From Arcicella sp034519515 (lineage in GTDB: Bacteria > Bacteroidota > Bacteroidia > Cytophagales > Spirosomataceae), in contig JAXHOK010000038.1 in assembly GCA_034519515.1 (NCBI GenBank), positions 1 to 64,000 of the forward strand: a stretch of DNA of 64,000 bases, in the 5' to 3' direction. Of this stretch, positions 20,137 to 27,690 are shown piece after piece (position 1 is the first letter of the stretch; every line of letters starts with the position of its first letter). The notes under the pieces are model-generated. The model made no database searches, was not told where the DNA came from, and worked only from the letters and a program-made list of their open reading frames with translations. Both the position numbers and the translations under genes were made by a program.

Positions 20137-20319
20137 AAAACAATAAGTAGACGTTTTTTAAATGCCCTTTTTTGCACCACTCTACGTTGCGGAATGCCGC
20201 CCAGATTAAATCCTCATTTAGCGATGCTAAACTGCGGCGACCGTCGCACGGTTTTATCGCCTTGATTGGCACAAAAAATAACATTTAAAAATTCATCCAC
20301 TTATTATTTTCCCGTTCCT
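20128..20319. mobile_element. Foldback (MITE-like) element, copy 2, 192 bp
   Basis: The left end AGGAACTGAAAAACAATAAG and the complement of the right end, AGGAACGGGAAAATAATAAG, form imperfect inverted repeats. Inner pairs TAAATG/CATTTA and GGCAC/GTGC-type arms lead to the central TTTAGCGATGCTAAA hairpin. It resembles copy 1 in end sequence, inner layout and apex. Both copies are preceded by ATA and followed by AAG, so the true ends may be asymmetric, as in hairpin-ended IS200/IS605-type derivatives. It truncates the DUF1801 gene. Confidence 0.78.
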
Positions 20320-20363
20320 AAGGAAGTAAATAACAAAGAGATAATTGAAGTGATGTGCATTAT

Positions 20364-20466
20364 AGTTGAGTAATGAGTAAATAAATACTTGATACTTAGT
20401 AGTTGTAACGAGTAAATCAATTTTCAAGTATTTCTCATTATTCAACTACTCACTACTTAACACTAA
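20364..20466. repeat. Inverted repeat array built from GAGTAATGAGTAAA-like words
   Basis: The left arm holds AGTTGAGTAATGAGTAAATA and further AGTAGTTGTAACGAGTAAAT-like copies. The right arm holds TCAAGTATTTCTCATTATTC and AACTACTCACTACTTAA. The arms are complementary. It fills part of the spacer upstream of sucA. Confidence 0.72.
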
Positions 20467-20519
20467 GAAACCTTGTTTACTTTGTATTTTACCAAGAAAT
20501 AAAATCTTTTGAAAGTGAT

Positions 20520-20549
20520 ATTTTGCCAGCTATATAAATTTGGCAAAAT
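20520..20549. promoter_or_regulatory. Palindrome upstream of sucA, possible operator
   Basis: ATTTTGCCA and TGGCAAAAT are perfect 9-bp arms 12 nt apart, located about 30-60 nt upstream of the candidate sucA promoter. An operator is plausible but not shown; no regulator is known. Confidence 0.4.
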
Positions 20550-20577
20550 ATCAGCAAAAAACAAATAAAATATGTGC

Positions 20578-20605
20578 TTTGTTTTGAAAGCATACCTTAA
20601 CTTTG
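20578..20605 (+). promoter_or_regulatory. Candidate promoter of the sucA operon
   Basis: A TTTG at 20578-20581 and TAACTTTG at 20598-20605 match the -33 and -7 elements of the Bacteroidota vegetative promoter (TTTG, TAnnTTTG). The spacing is slightly shorter than usual. It lies 63 nt upstream of the sucA start. Confidence 0.55.
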
Positions 20606-20667
20606 CCCTTTATAAAACATTTTTGAAAATAAAACGTATAATCATCAACGATTAACGAAAAATACTA

Positions 20668-23415
20668 ATGGATCAATTTTCATATATTGCCAATGCTGAC
20701 ACAGCAGCGATTTCTGACCTCTATGAATCGTATCTAAAAGACGTAAATTCCGTAGATACAAGTTGGCAAAACTTTTTTAAAGGTTACGATTTCCATGCAG
20801 GTTGGAGTGGTTCAAATGGTTCTTCTAATGGACAGGTTAAAACAATCTCTGCTCCCGTAGATTCTTCAATGGTTCAGAAGGAAATGGCGGTGATTAGTCT
20901 TATCAAAGCCTTCCGTTCTCGGGGGCATTTGTTGGCAAAAACTAACCCTATTCGTGAACGTAAAAACCGTCAAGCCCGTCTGGATTTAAAAGATTATTCA
21001 CTCTCGGATGCCGACTTAGACATCAACTTTCAAGCGGGTAATTTTTTGGGGGTTGGAGCGGTTTCTTTGCGTAAAATCTTGGAATCTCTAAATAAGATTT
21101 ACACAGGCTCAATTGGTTTTGAATATTCATACATTCGTGAGCCAGAAGTGAAAGAGTGGTTGCGTTCAAAAATTGAAAAAGAAGCTCTTTCTTTTGCTCC
21201 CTCTATTGATGAAAAGAAACAGATTTTAGAGAAACTCAATGAAGCCGTAGTTTTTGAGAATTTTCTGGGAACAAAATACTTAGGTCAAAAAAGATTTGGA
21301 CTGGAAGGAGGCGAAAGCACCATTCCTTCCTTAGATGCAATCATCAATCGTGCCGCTGATTTGGGAGTTCAAGAAGTGATGATTGGTATGGCTCACCGTG
21401 GTCGTTTGAACGTGTTAGCAAATATCATGCACAAGTCGTATGATGCTATTTTTGATGGTTTTGAGGGTAATATTCCAGATCAGATTCATGGTGATGGCGA
21501 CGTGAAATATCATTTGGGTTATTCATCAAAACACATCACACCAGCAGGGATAGAGGTGTCAATGAAATTGGCTCCAAACCCTTCACATTTAGAAGCGGTG
21601 AATCCCTTGGTGGAAGGTTTTTGTAGAGCCAGAGCCGATGCTCATTATGAAGGAGATTACGACAAAATTCTCCCAATTTTAATTCACGGAGATGCAGCAG
21701 TAGCTGGTCAGGGAATTGTGTATGAAGTCACGCAAATGGCTAAATTGAAAGGTTATGAAGTGGGTGGGACGATTCACTTTGTCATAAATAACCAAGTAGG
21801 TTTCACTACTGATTTTGAAGATGCTCGTTCATCAATATACTGTACAGATGTTGCCAAGATTATTGATGCTCCTGTGTTTCATGTGAACGGAGACGACCCC
21901 GAGGCAGTAGTGTTTGTTTCAAAAATGGCAGCAGAGTTCCGTCAGCAATTCAATCGTGATGTGTTTATTGATATGGTATGCTATCGTAGAAACGGACATA
22001 ACGAATCTGATGAACCACGTTTTACGCAACCAACTTTGTATGCAAATATTACCAATCACCTCAATCCAAGAGAGCTATATACTCAGAAATTGATTGCTCG
22101 TGGTGATATTGATGCCAAATTGGCGGCTGAAATGGATTCGGAATTTAAGAATGAATTGCAGGCTCGTTTGGATTTAATCAAACAAAAAATTCGTCCAGAA
22201 TATCATCCTTTAAAATTGGATAATCGTTGGGCAGAATTGCGTTATGCACAAAACGGAGATTTTGAAAATTCTCCAAAAACGGGTATATCGAAGGAATCAA
22301 TAGATAAAATTGCGGTTGCCTTATCAAAATCGCCAGTGGGTTTTAGTGCCTTGAAGCAAATTGAAAAGGTTTTATCAGAAAGAAAAGCCTATTTTGAAAA
22401 TGGGTCATTAAACTGGGCAACAGCCGAAGCATTAGCGTATGGTTCATTATTATTAGAAGGGAATCCCGTGCGAGTGTCTGGGCAAGACGTGCAGAGAGGC
22501 ACATTTTCGCACCGTCATGCCGTTCTGCATGATGCCAACACTAACGAATCTTATACTTCAGTAAATCATATTGAAGAAGGACAAGAACAATTACAGATTT
22601 ATAATTCGTTATTATCGGAATATGCCGTATTAGGTTTTGAGTTTGGTTATGCCTTGGCAAACCCTGACACTTTGGTGATTTGGGAAGCTCAATTTGGTGA
22701 TTTTGCCAACGGAGCTCAGACGATGATTGACCAATTTATTACTTCTCAAGAATCTAAATGGGGAACGATGAACGGTTTGGTGATGCAATTACCACACGGT
22801 TATGAAGGTCAAGGACCTGAACACTCAAATGCTCGTCCAGAAAGATTTTTGCAATTAGCGGCTGAGGAAAATATCATCGTTACCAATTTGACGACTCCTG
22901 CTAATATATTCCATGCTTTACGTCGTCAATTGAAATGGGAGTTCAGAAAGCCCTTGGTAACGATGTCGCCAAAGTCATTATTTCGTCATCCAAAAGTAAT
23001 GTCGCCGATTGATGACTTTATAAATGGTTCATTTCAAGAGGTTTACGGAGATTCTTTTGTGGAAGCCAAGCAAGTGAAAAAGGTTTTGCTTTGCACAGGA
23101 AAGGTATATTATGATTTGTTGGAAAGACAAGTGAAAGATAATCGCAAGGACTTAGCCATCATCAGAGTTGAGCAATTACACCCTTTCCCAACGAATAAAG
23201 TCAATGCCGAAATTGCAAAATATCCAAAGGCAAAAGTTTACTGGGTACAAGAAGAACCCGAAAATATGGGTTATTGGTCATTTATCATCAGAGAATTTGG
23301 ATGGAAACCATTTGAAGGCTTGGTGGCTCGTAAGAAATCAGCTTCACCAGCAACGGGTTTCTTGAAAGTACATAACGTGGAACAGGCGGAATTGATGGAT
23401 AGGGCATTTGCGTAA
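20668..23415 (+). CDS. sucA: 2-oxoglutarate dehydrogenase E1 component
   Basis: A 915-aa thiamine-diphosphate enzyme that decarboxylates 2-oxoglutarate in the TCA cycle and passes the succinyl group to the E2 lipoyl arm. The short N-terminal E2-binding segment has YIANADTAAISDLYESYLKD and TSWQNFFKGY. The core shows IGMAHRGRLNVLANI (about 242-256), SPNPSHLEAVNP-type text (LAPNPSHLEAVNPLVEG), HGDAAVAGQGIVYE for ThDP binding, CYRRNGHNESDEPRFTQP, and the C-terminal transketolase part with LPHGYEGQGPEHSNARPERF. Length and motifs are complete. It opens a long same-strand run ending with lpdA, but sucB starts only 720 nt after the sucA stop because another gene lies between. Confidence 0.97.
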   Translation: MDQFSYIANADTAAISDLYESYLKDVNSVDTSWQNFFKGYDFHAGWSGSNGSSNGQVKTISAPVDSSMVQKEMAVISLIKAFRSRGHLLAKTNPIRERKNRQARLDLKDYSLSDADLDINFQAGNFLGVGAVSLRKILESLNKIYTGSIGFEYSYIREPEVKEWLRSKIEKEALSFAPSIDEKKQILEKLNEAVVFENFLGTKYLGQKRFGLEGGESTIPSLDAIINRAADLGVQEVMIGMAHRGRLNVLANIMHKSYDAIFDGFEGNIPDQIHGDGDVKYHLGYSSKHITPAGIEVSMKLAPNPSHLEAVNPLVEGFCRARADAHYEGDYDKILPILIHGDAAVAGQGIVYEVTQMAKLKGYEVGGTIHFVINNQVGFTTDFEDARSSIYCTDVAKIIDAPVFHVNGDDPEAVVFVSKMAAEFRQQFNRDVFIDMVCYRRNGHNESDEPRFTQPTLYANITNHLNPRELYTQKLIARGDIDAKLAAEMDSEFKNELQARLDLIKQKIRPEYHPLKLDNRWAELRYAQNGDFENSPKTGISKESIDKIAVALSKSPVGFSALKQIEKVLSERKAYFENGSLNWATAEALAYGSLLLEGNPVRVSGQDVQRGTFSHRHAVLHDANTNESYTSVNHIEEGQEQLQIYNSLLSEYAVLGFEFGYALANPDTLVIWEAQFGDFANGAQTMIDQFITSQESKWGTMNGLVMQLPHGYEGQGPEHSNARPERFLQLAAEENIIVTNLTTPANIFHALRRQLKWEFRKPLVTMSPKSLFRHPKVMSPIDDFINGSFQEVYGDSFVEAKQVKKVLLCTGKVYYDLLERQVKDNRKDLAIIRVEQLHPFPTNKVNAEIAKYPKAKVYWVQEEPENMGYWSFIIREFGWKPFEGLVARKKSASPATGFLKVHNVEQAELMDRAFA

Positions 23416-23465
23416 TGATTTGTGGTTGGTAAATTGACTATCAACACGTTAAACTATTAATTAAC

Positions 23466-24065
23466 ATGGTTTACGGTGATTTTTCCTTTGAAGACATAGA
23501 ACAAAAGTTTGGCATTAAGAATAAGGTCAAACGGCTCTTTAATGATTTTCAGCCAATTCAACCAAGCGAAAGGCTAATTGAGGCTTTGGAAATGGCAAAT
23601 GAGTTGCCCGTGAGGAGTGAAAAAGCCAAGTCTGAAACCATAGTTTTCCCGGTTTTGATTGAACTAAGAAAATTAAATAATAAGTTCTTTACGATTTATT
23701 CGGGTGATAATCTTAACGTTGATGAAGCCCAAGGTTTACGAGGCGAATGTGATTTTATATTGTCAAAAGATATTGGTTCATTCAGTATTAATTACCCAAT
23801 TCTTCAAATCGTGGAAGCCAAGAAGAACGACATAGAATTGGGAATCCCTCAATGTGCCGCCCAGCTGATTGGAGCAAAGATTTTTAATGAACGAAAAGGT
23901 ATTTTCTTGGATTCTATTTACGGATGTGTAACCACAGGAAATGAATGGATTTTCTTGAAGTTAGAAACTGATATTCTGATAGATACCCGAATATATTACT
24001 TAAATGAAATAGACGAAATATTATCCGTTTTTCAGCATATTATTGATTATTACAAAGCAATTTAA
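23466..24065 (+). CDS. PD-(D/E)XK nuclease-like protein of unknown function
   Basis: A 199-aa soluble protein between sucA and sucB. The centre has a restriction-endonuclease-like signature: acidic GECDFIL (about 98-104), then strand ILQIVEAKKND with the E-x-K pair, then a QCAAQLIGAKIFNE helix. The N-terminus has no recognisable domain. Homologous small proteins occur scattered in cyanobacteria and Bacteroidota, but no function is known to me. The gene is 50 nt after sucA and 69 nt before sucB, on the same strand, so it is probably transcribed with them although it has no known link to the complex. Fold assignment is from motifs only. Confidence 0.7.
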   Translation: MVYGDFSFEDIEQKFGIKNKVKRLFNDFQPIQPSERLIEALEMANELPVRSEKAKSETIVFPVLIELRKLNNKFFTIYSGDNLNVDEAQGLRGECDFILSKDIGSFSINYPILQIVEAKKNDIELGIPQCAAQLIGAKIFNERKGIFLDSIYGCVTTGNEWIFLKLETDILIDTRIYYLNEIDEILSVFQHIIDYYKAI

Positions 24066-24134
24066 AATAAATATAAAGTAGATTTAGGATTATTCGTAAC
24101 TCGAAAATCCAAAAACATAATTCAAAAATTAATT

Positions 24135-25697
24135 ATGGCAATTGAAATGAAAGTTCCGCCCGTTGGCGAATCAATAACCGAAGTAACCATCGCTGCATGG
24201 AACAAAAAAGATGGCGATATGGTAAAAATGGATGAAGTTTTGTGTGAGTTAGAATCAGACAAAGCTACTTTTGAACTCCCCGCAGAGGCAGAAGGAATCT
24301 TGAAAATCGTTGCCAAAGAAGGAGAAACCTTAGCAATTGGAGCAGTTATTTGTACCATAGAGGTGAGCAATGAGCAATCAGCAGTAAGCAATGGTAATGC
24401 CCCATCATCACCCGTTGTAGAAAATGTACCCGTTACTCAAAGCTCACCGCTCGAAGCTCAAAGCCAAAAAGTTATCGAAATCAAAATCCCAGCCGTTGGC
24501 GAGTCAATCACGGAAGTAACGGTTTCTGTTTGGAGTAAAAAAGAAGGCGATGTGGTAAAAATGGACGAAGTTTTGTGTGAATTAGAATCAGACAAAGCCA
24601 CTTTTGAACTTCCCGCAGAAGCCTCTGGAACATTGCATATCGTTGCCCAAGAAGGTACAGTTTTAGCGATTGGGGCAGTAGTTGCCACAATTACGGTCGG
24701 AGCAGGTGCCACAACACCACAACCTGTTGCCACGCAAGCACCTTCGACTCCACAATCTACTTCAATACCTTCTTCAACAGATAGTTACGCTTCGGGACAC
24801 GCTTCACCAGCAGCGGCTAAGATATTGTCTGAAAAAGGTATCGAAGCAAATGCAGTACAAGGTTCAGGCGTGGGTGGACGTATCACAAAAGAAGATGCTC
24901 AGTCTGCCAGCAAACCAGTTGCAGCTGTAGCTCCTCCTACATCATCAGCAGAAGCAAAACCAGCTCAAAACTCATCGCTCATTGCTCAAAGCTCAGCCCG
25001 TTCGCAACGTAGAGAAAAGATGACTTCTTTGCGTAAAACAGTTGCCCGTAGATTAGTGGCAGTGAAAAACGAGACGGCTATGCTAACTACTTTCAACGAA
25101 GTAGATATGAAGCCAATCATGGATTTGCGTGGAAAATATAAAGATAAATTTAAAGAAAAACACGGCGTTGGCTTAGGTTTTATGTCTTTTTTCACGAAAG
25201 CCGTTTGTGTGGCTTTGAAAGAATTTCCAGCCGTGAATGCCTCAATTGATGGCGAAGAAATGGTGTTCAATGATTATTGTGATGTGTCAATTGCGGTATC
25301 GGCTCCGAAAGGATTGGTAGTACCCGTAATTCGCAATGCTGAAACCTTATCATTGGCAGGAATCGAATCAGAAGTAATGCGTCTGGCTTTGAAGGCAAGA
25401 GATAACAAATTGACTTTGGACGAAATGACGGGCGGAACATTTACCATCACAAACGGTGGTGTGTTTGGTTCGATGTTATCAACGCCTATTATCAATGCTC
25501 CTCAGTCGGCAATTCTGGGAATGCACAATATTGTTGAACGTGCCGTAGTGGTTGAAGGTCAGATAGTTATTCGTCCGATTATGTACGTGGCACTTTCTTA
25601 TGACCATAGAATTATTGACGGAAAAGAATCAGTTTCTTTCTTGGTAAGAGTTAAACAGTTACTGGAAGACCCAACTCGTTTGTTGTTGGATGTTTAA
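24135..25697 (+). CDS. sucB: 2-oxoglutarate dehydrogenase E2 (dihydrolipoamide succinyltransferase), two lipoyl domains
   Basis: A 520-aa E2 subunit that carries succinyl groups on lipoyl-lysine and transfers them to CoA. Two tandem lipoyl domains (about 2-75 and 112-187) each carry ELESDKATFELPAE, with lipoyl Lys at about 43 and 154. A peripheral subunit-binding domain follows (ASPAAAKILSEKGIEANAVQ, about 222-255), then the catalytic domain (about 290-520) with the active-site YDHRIIDGKESV and the end DPTRLLLDV. Most bacterial SucB proteins have one lipoyl domain; two is a normal variant in E2 proteins. The linkers around residues 76-112 and 276-290 have an unusual composition, and their DNA matches repeat words found elsewhere in the window (see 24361-24464). 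Confidence 0.96.
   Translation: MAIEMKVPPVGESITEVTIAAWNKKDGDMVKMDEVLCELESDKATFELPAEAEGILKIVAKEGETLAIGAVICTIEVSNEQSAVSNGNAPSSPVVENVPVTQSSPLEAQSQKVIEIKIPAVGESITEVTVSVWSKKEGDVVKMDEVLCELESDKATFELPAEASGTLHIVAQEGTVLAIGAVVATITVGAGATTPQPVATQAPSTPQSTSIPSSTDSYASGHASPAAAKILSEKGIEANAVQGSGVGGRITKEDAQSASKPVAAVAPPTSSAEAKPAQNSSLIAQSSARSQRREKMTSLRKTVARRLVAVKNETAMLTTFNEVDMKPIMDLRGKYKDKFKEKHGVGLGFMSFFTKAVCVALKEFPAVNASIDGEEMVFNDYCDVSIAVSAPKGLVVPVIRNAETLSLAGIESEVMRLALKARDNKLTLDEMTGGTFTITNGGVFGSMLSTPIINAPQSAILGMHNIVERAVVVEGQIVIRPIMYVALSYDHRIIDGKESVSFLVRVKQLLEDPTRLLLDV
24361..24464. repeat. Intragenic inverted repeat array (word GTGAGCAATGAGC) inside sucB linker
   Basis: The left arm 24361-24390 holds GTGAGCAATGAGCAAT and related AGTAAGCAATGG; the right arm 24436-24464 holds CTCAAAGCTCACCGCTC and GAAGCTCAAAGCC. 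The arms are partly complementary (GGTGAGC/GCTCACC and GAGC/GCTC). The segment encodes the linker between the two lipoyl domains. The exact 12-mer GTGAGCAATGAG also occurs, as its complement, at 63245-63256. A third patch, CTCATCGCTCATTGCTCAAA, lies at 24970-24989 in the second linker. Confidence 0.6.
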
Positions 25698-25699
25698 AT

Positions 25700-25767
25700 A
25701 GGGGTTAGGTTTTAGGGGTTAGGTATTAGTGTGAAAACTATCACCTAACCCCCAAAACCCAACACCT
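25700..25767. repeat. Inverted repeat array with word AGGGGTTAGGTTTT
   Basis: Left arm AGGGGTTAGGTTTTAGGGGT and right arm ending CCAAAACCCAACACCT are complementary over about 26 nt with a few mismatches. It lies directly after the sucB stop and 9 nt before the next start. The array at 54859-54929 has a closely related word. Confidence 0.75.
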
Positions 25768-25775
25768 CAAAAAAT

Positions 25776-26006
25776 ATGGAAAATCAGGTTTTAAGTTTTG
25801 ATGAAATAAAGAAAATGTTTCCCAATGAGTGGGTTCTTTTGGGAAATCCTGTTTATACCGATACCGATATTTTATCAGGTATTGTAATTATGCATAACAA
25901 AGACAAAGGTCATATTATTAGTAATAGACCAAATTGGTGGGATAATTTTTCTACCGCAACAACCGTATTTACAGGTATATTCCCTAAAAAACGATACCTT
26001 CTATGA
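25776..26006 (+). CDS. Small protein of unknown function (partner of the retropepsin-like gene)
   Basis: A 76-aa protein that I do not recognise as a named family. It begins ENQVLSFDEIKKMFPNEWVL and includes LLGNPVYTDTD and HNKDKGHI, which suggests a small mixed alpha/beta domain with no signal peptide or membrane segment. Its stop overlaps the ATG of the next gene by 4 nt (ATGA, 26003-26006), so the two are translationally coupled and probably work together. The combination of a roughly 75-aa protein followed by a short aspartic protease-like protein occurs in other bacteria as far as I know, but no function is known. Confidence 0.75.
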   Translation: MENQVLSFDEIKKMFPNEWVLLGNPVYTDTDILSGIVIMHNKDKGHIISNRPNWWDNFSTATTVFTGIFPKKRYLL

Positions 26007-26395
26007 GGATATACAAATTTATAACCACTGAAAATAAAGATGCAATTATTTTAGAAGATGTTTTAGTTGATAATTATAAAGTACGATTGATTGTTGATAC
26101 AGGTGCTTCAAGAACTATTATTGATTATAATTCCCTGTTTATGTTGAAGTATTCTTTTGGAGATTTTTATGGACAAACAGAATTTGAAACAGCAAGTGGT
26201 ACGCTCGAAGCACAATATGTAAAAATCAAAAAATTTAGTTGTTTGGGCATTGAATTGTCAAGCTTTGAGATTTGCACTTATAATTTCGCTGCTAATGGAA
26301 TTTATCCAGAATATGACGGAATGTTAGGCTTAGATTTCTTCCAAAACAACAAAATCTGTATTGACTTCATAAAATCAGAAATAACAATATCATAA
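26003..26395 (+). CDS. Retropepsin-like aspartic protease-domain protein
   Basis: A 130-aa protein with a single retropepsin-type half-domain. The catalytic loop is LIVDTGASRTIID (DTGAS at about 33-37), and the second conserved element YDGMLGLDFFQ (about 107-117) corresponds to the ILG/LLG hydrophobic-Gly signature of clan AA. No signal peptide or anchor is seen, so it is probably cytoplasmic and must dimerise to be active. The start overlaps the preceding gene by 4 nt. It lies inside the interval between sucB and lpdA. The fold and catalytic Asp are clear; substrate and activity are unknown. Confidence 0.82.
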   Translation: MRIYKFITTENKDAIILEDVLVDNYKVRLIVDTGASRTIIDYNSLFMLKYSFGDFYGQTEFETASGTLEAQYVKIKKFSCLGIELSSFEICTYNFAANGIYPEYDGMLGLDFFQNNKICIDFIKSEITIS

Positions 26396-26410
26396 CCCAA
26401 TATTAAAACA

Positions 26411-26710
26411 ATGAATCTAATTAAATGGGATTATTTGACCGTTTTGGCGGATATTAAGCCAACCGTTTTTGATGCTGATGGTAATAGAAAATATGGCATT
26501 GATGCAAAAATAGTAAATGATATGTTGGCAAAATTTGGAAATGATGGCTGGGAATTGGTCAATACAACTTCAATCAATTCGGAGGGTTCGACTATTCAGA
26601 TTTCTTTTATTTTCAAAAAAATAGGAACTGCCAAAACCAACAGTGAATTCCGCAGAATCGGGTTTGATTTAGACGGGGATGGAGTGAATGAAATTGTGAG
26701 TAGAGGATGA
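26411..26710 (+). CDS. Small DUF4177-like protein
   Basis: A 99-aa protein starting 15 nt after the protease gene. The first half resembles the DUF4177 pattern, in which a Lys/Asp-rich strand (NLIKWDYLTVL) is followed by a helix ending in GNDGWELVNTTSI and a second strand. The C-terminus ends with DLDGDGVNEIVSRG, a Ca-binding-loop-like sequence (DxDGDGxxE). No export signal. Function unknown; probable member of the same small operon as the two genes before it. Confidence 0.68.
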   Translation: MNLIKWDYLTVLADIKPTVFDADGNRKYGIDAKIVNDMLAKFGNDGWELVNTTSINSEGSTIQISFIFKKIGTAKTNSEFRRIGFDLDGDGVNEIVSRG

Positions 26711-26836
26711 TAAGTAGTTGTTCGTATTTCGATGTTTGATGTTAGGAAGACATGAGGCTGATAGTCAGTAATTTATGGCAAAGCATAACGTCATATAAAT
26801 AGTAATAGTTACTTGTTATAGAATGAATTAGAATAA

Positions 26837-27688
26837 ATGGCAAATACCAAAGTAGTTAGATTCGACTGGGCGTTGAAACATTTACTTCGAGATAAATCAA
26901 ATTTTGATATTCTCGAAGGTTTCCTTTCTGCCCTTTTGGAAGATGATGAAATAAAAGTATTGCAAATTTTGGAAAGTGAAGCCAATCAAGAAGACGAATC
27001 AGATAAGTTTAACCGTATAGATATTCTCATTGAAGATGGAAATAAACATAAAATCATCATTGAAATTCAGAATACTCGTGAATCTCATTATTTAGAAAGA
27101 TTGTTGTTCGGCACTTCCAAAGTGATTGTGGATAATATTGGATTGGGGCAAACTTTTCAAGAGGTTGTCAAAGTAATTTCTGTAAGTGTTCTTTATTTCA
27201 ATTTAGGTTCGGGAGATGATTATTTGTACTACGGAACAACGGAATTTAGAGGTTTAAATACGGGTAATCCGTTGATAGTCAAAGAGAAGGTTGAAAAGAC
27301 AGAAGATTTTGAAATAAAATATAAGTTTACGGAGAAGAAAGTTTTTCCAGAATATTATTTGATTAAAGTAGATAAATATCCAAACGTTGTCAAGAAGAAA
27401 ATTGACGAATGGATTTATTGGTTTAAAAATAATCAAGTTTTAGAGGGTTCAACTTCCAAAAATATTGATAAAGTAAGAGAGAAATTGGCTCGAATGAACA
27501 TGACGGAAGAGCAACGAAAAGCTCATGAACGTTATGTAACAAATGCAGTTATTGAAACTGATATGTTTGAAACAGCCAGAGAAGATGGGAAATTGGAGGT
27601 GGCTCGAAATTTAGCATCGCTTGGAGTAGCGATGAATATTATCTTTCAAGCCACTGGTTTAACACAAGAAGAAATCGAAAATTTATAA
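26837..27688 (+). CDS. Rpn-family recombination-promoting nuclease / PD-(D/E)XK family transposase
   Basis: A 283-aa protein of the Rpn family (PF12784-type), which are stand-alone nucleases linked to RecA-independent recombination; they are often annotated as putative transposases. The N-terminus FDWALKHLLRDKSNFDILEG is typical, and the nuclease core has RIDILIEDGNKHKIIIEIQN, where D and the E-I-Q replace D/E-x-K as in most members. The C-terminal helix ends in a characteristic repeat (ARNLASLGVAMNIIFQATGL). It starts 127 nt after the previous gene and ends 3 nt before lpdA, without any terminal repeats, so it is not a mobile element by itself. Confidence 0.85.
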   Translation: MANTKVVRFDWALKHLLRDKSNFDILEGFLSALLEDDEIKVLQILESEANQEDESDKFNRIDILIEDGNKHKIIIEIQNTRESHYLERLLFGTSKVIVDNIGLGQTFQEVVKVISVSVLYFNLGSGDDYLYYGTTEFRGLNTGNPLIVKEKVEKTEDFEIKYKFTEKKVFPEYYLIKVDKYPNVVKKKIDEWIYWFKNNQVLEGSTSKNIDKVREKLARMNMTEEQRKAHERYVTNAVIETDMFETAREDGKLEVARNLASLGVAMNIIFQATGLTQEEIENL

Positions 27689-27690
27689 CA

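Noticed and set aside
20128..20319. CRISPR or tRNA-like structure
   Set aside because: The foldback elements have no repeat-spacer structure and no tRNA cloverleaf with a CCA-like end.
26837..27688. Rpn protein as evidence of an insertion sequence
   Set aside because: The PD-(D/E)XK 'transposase' label is historical; no terminal repeats or target duplications are seen next to it.
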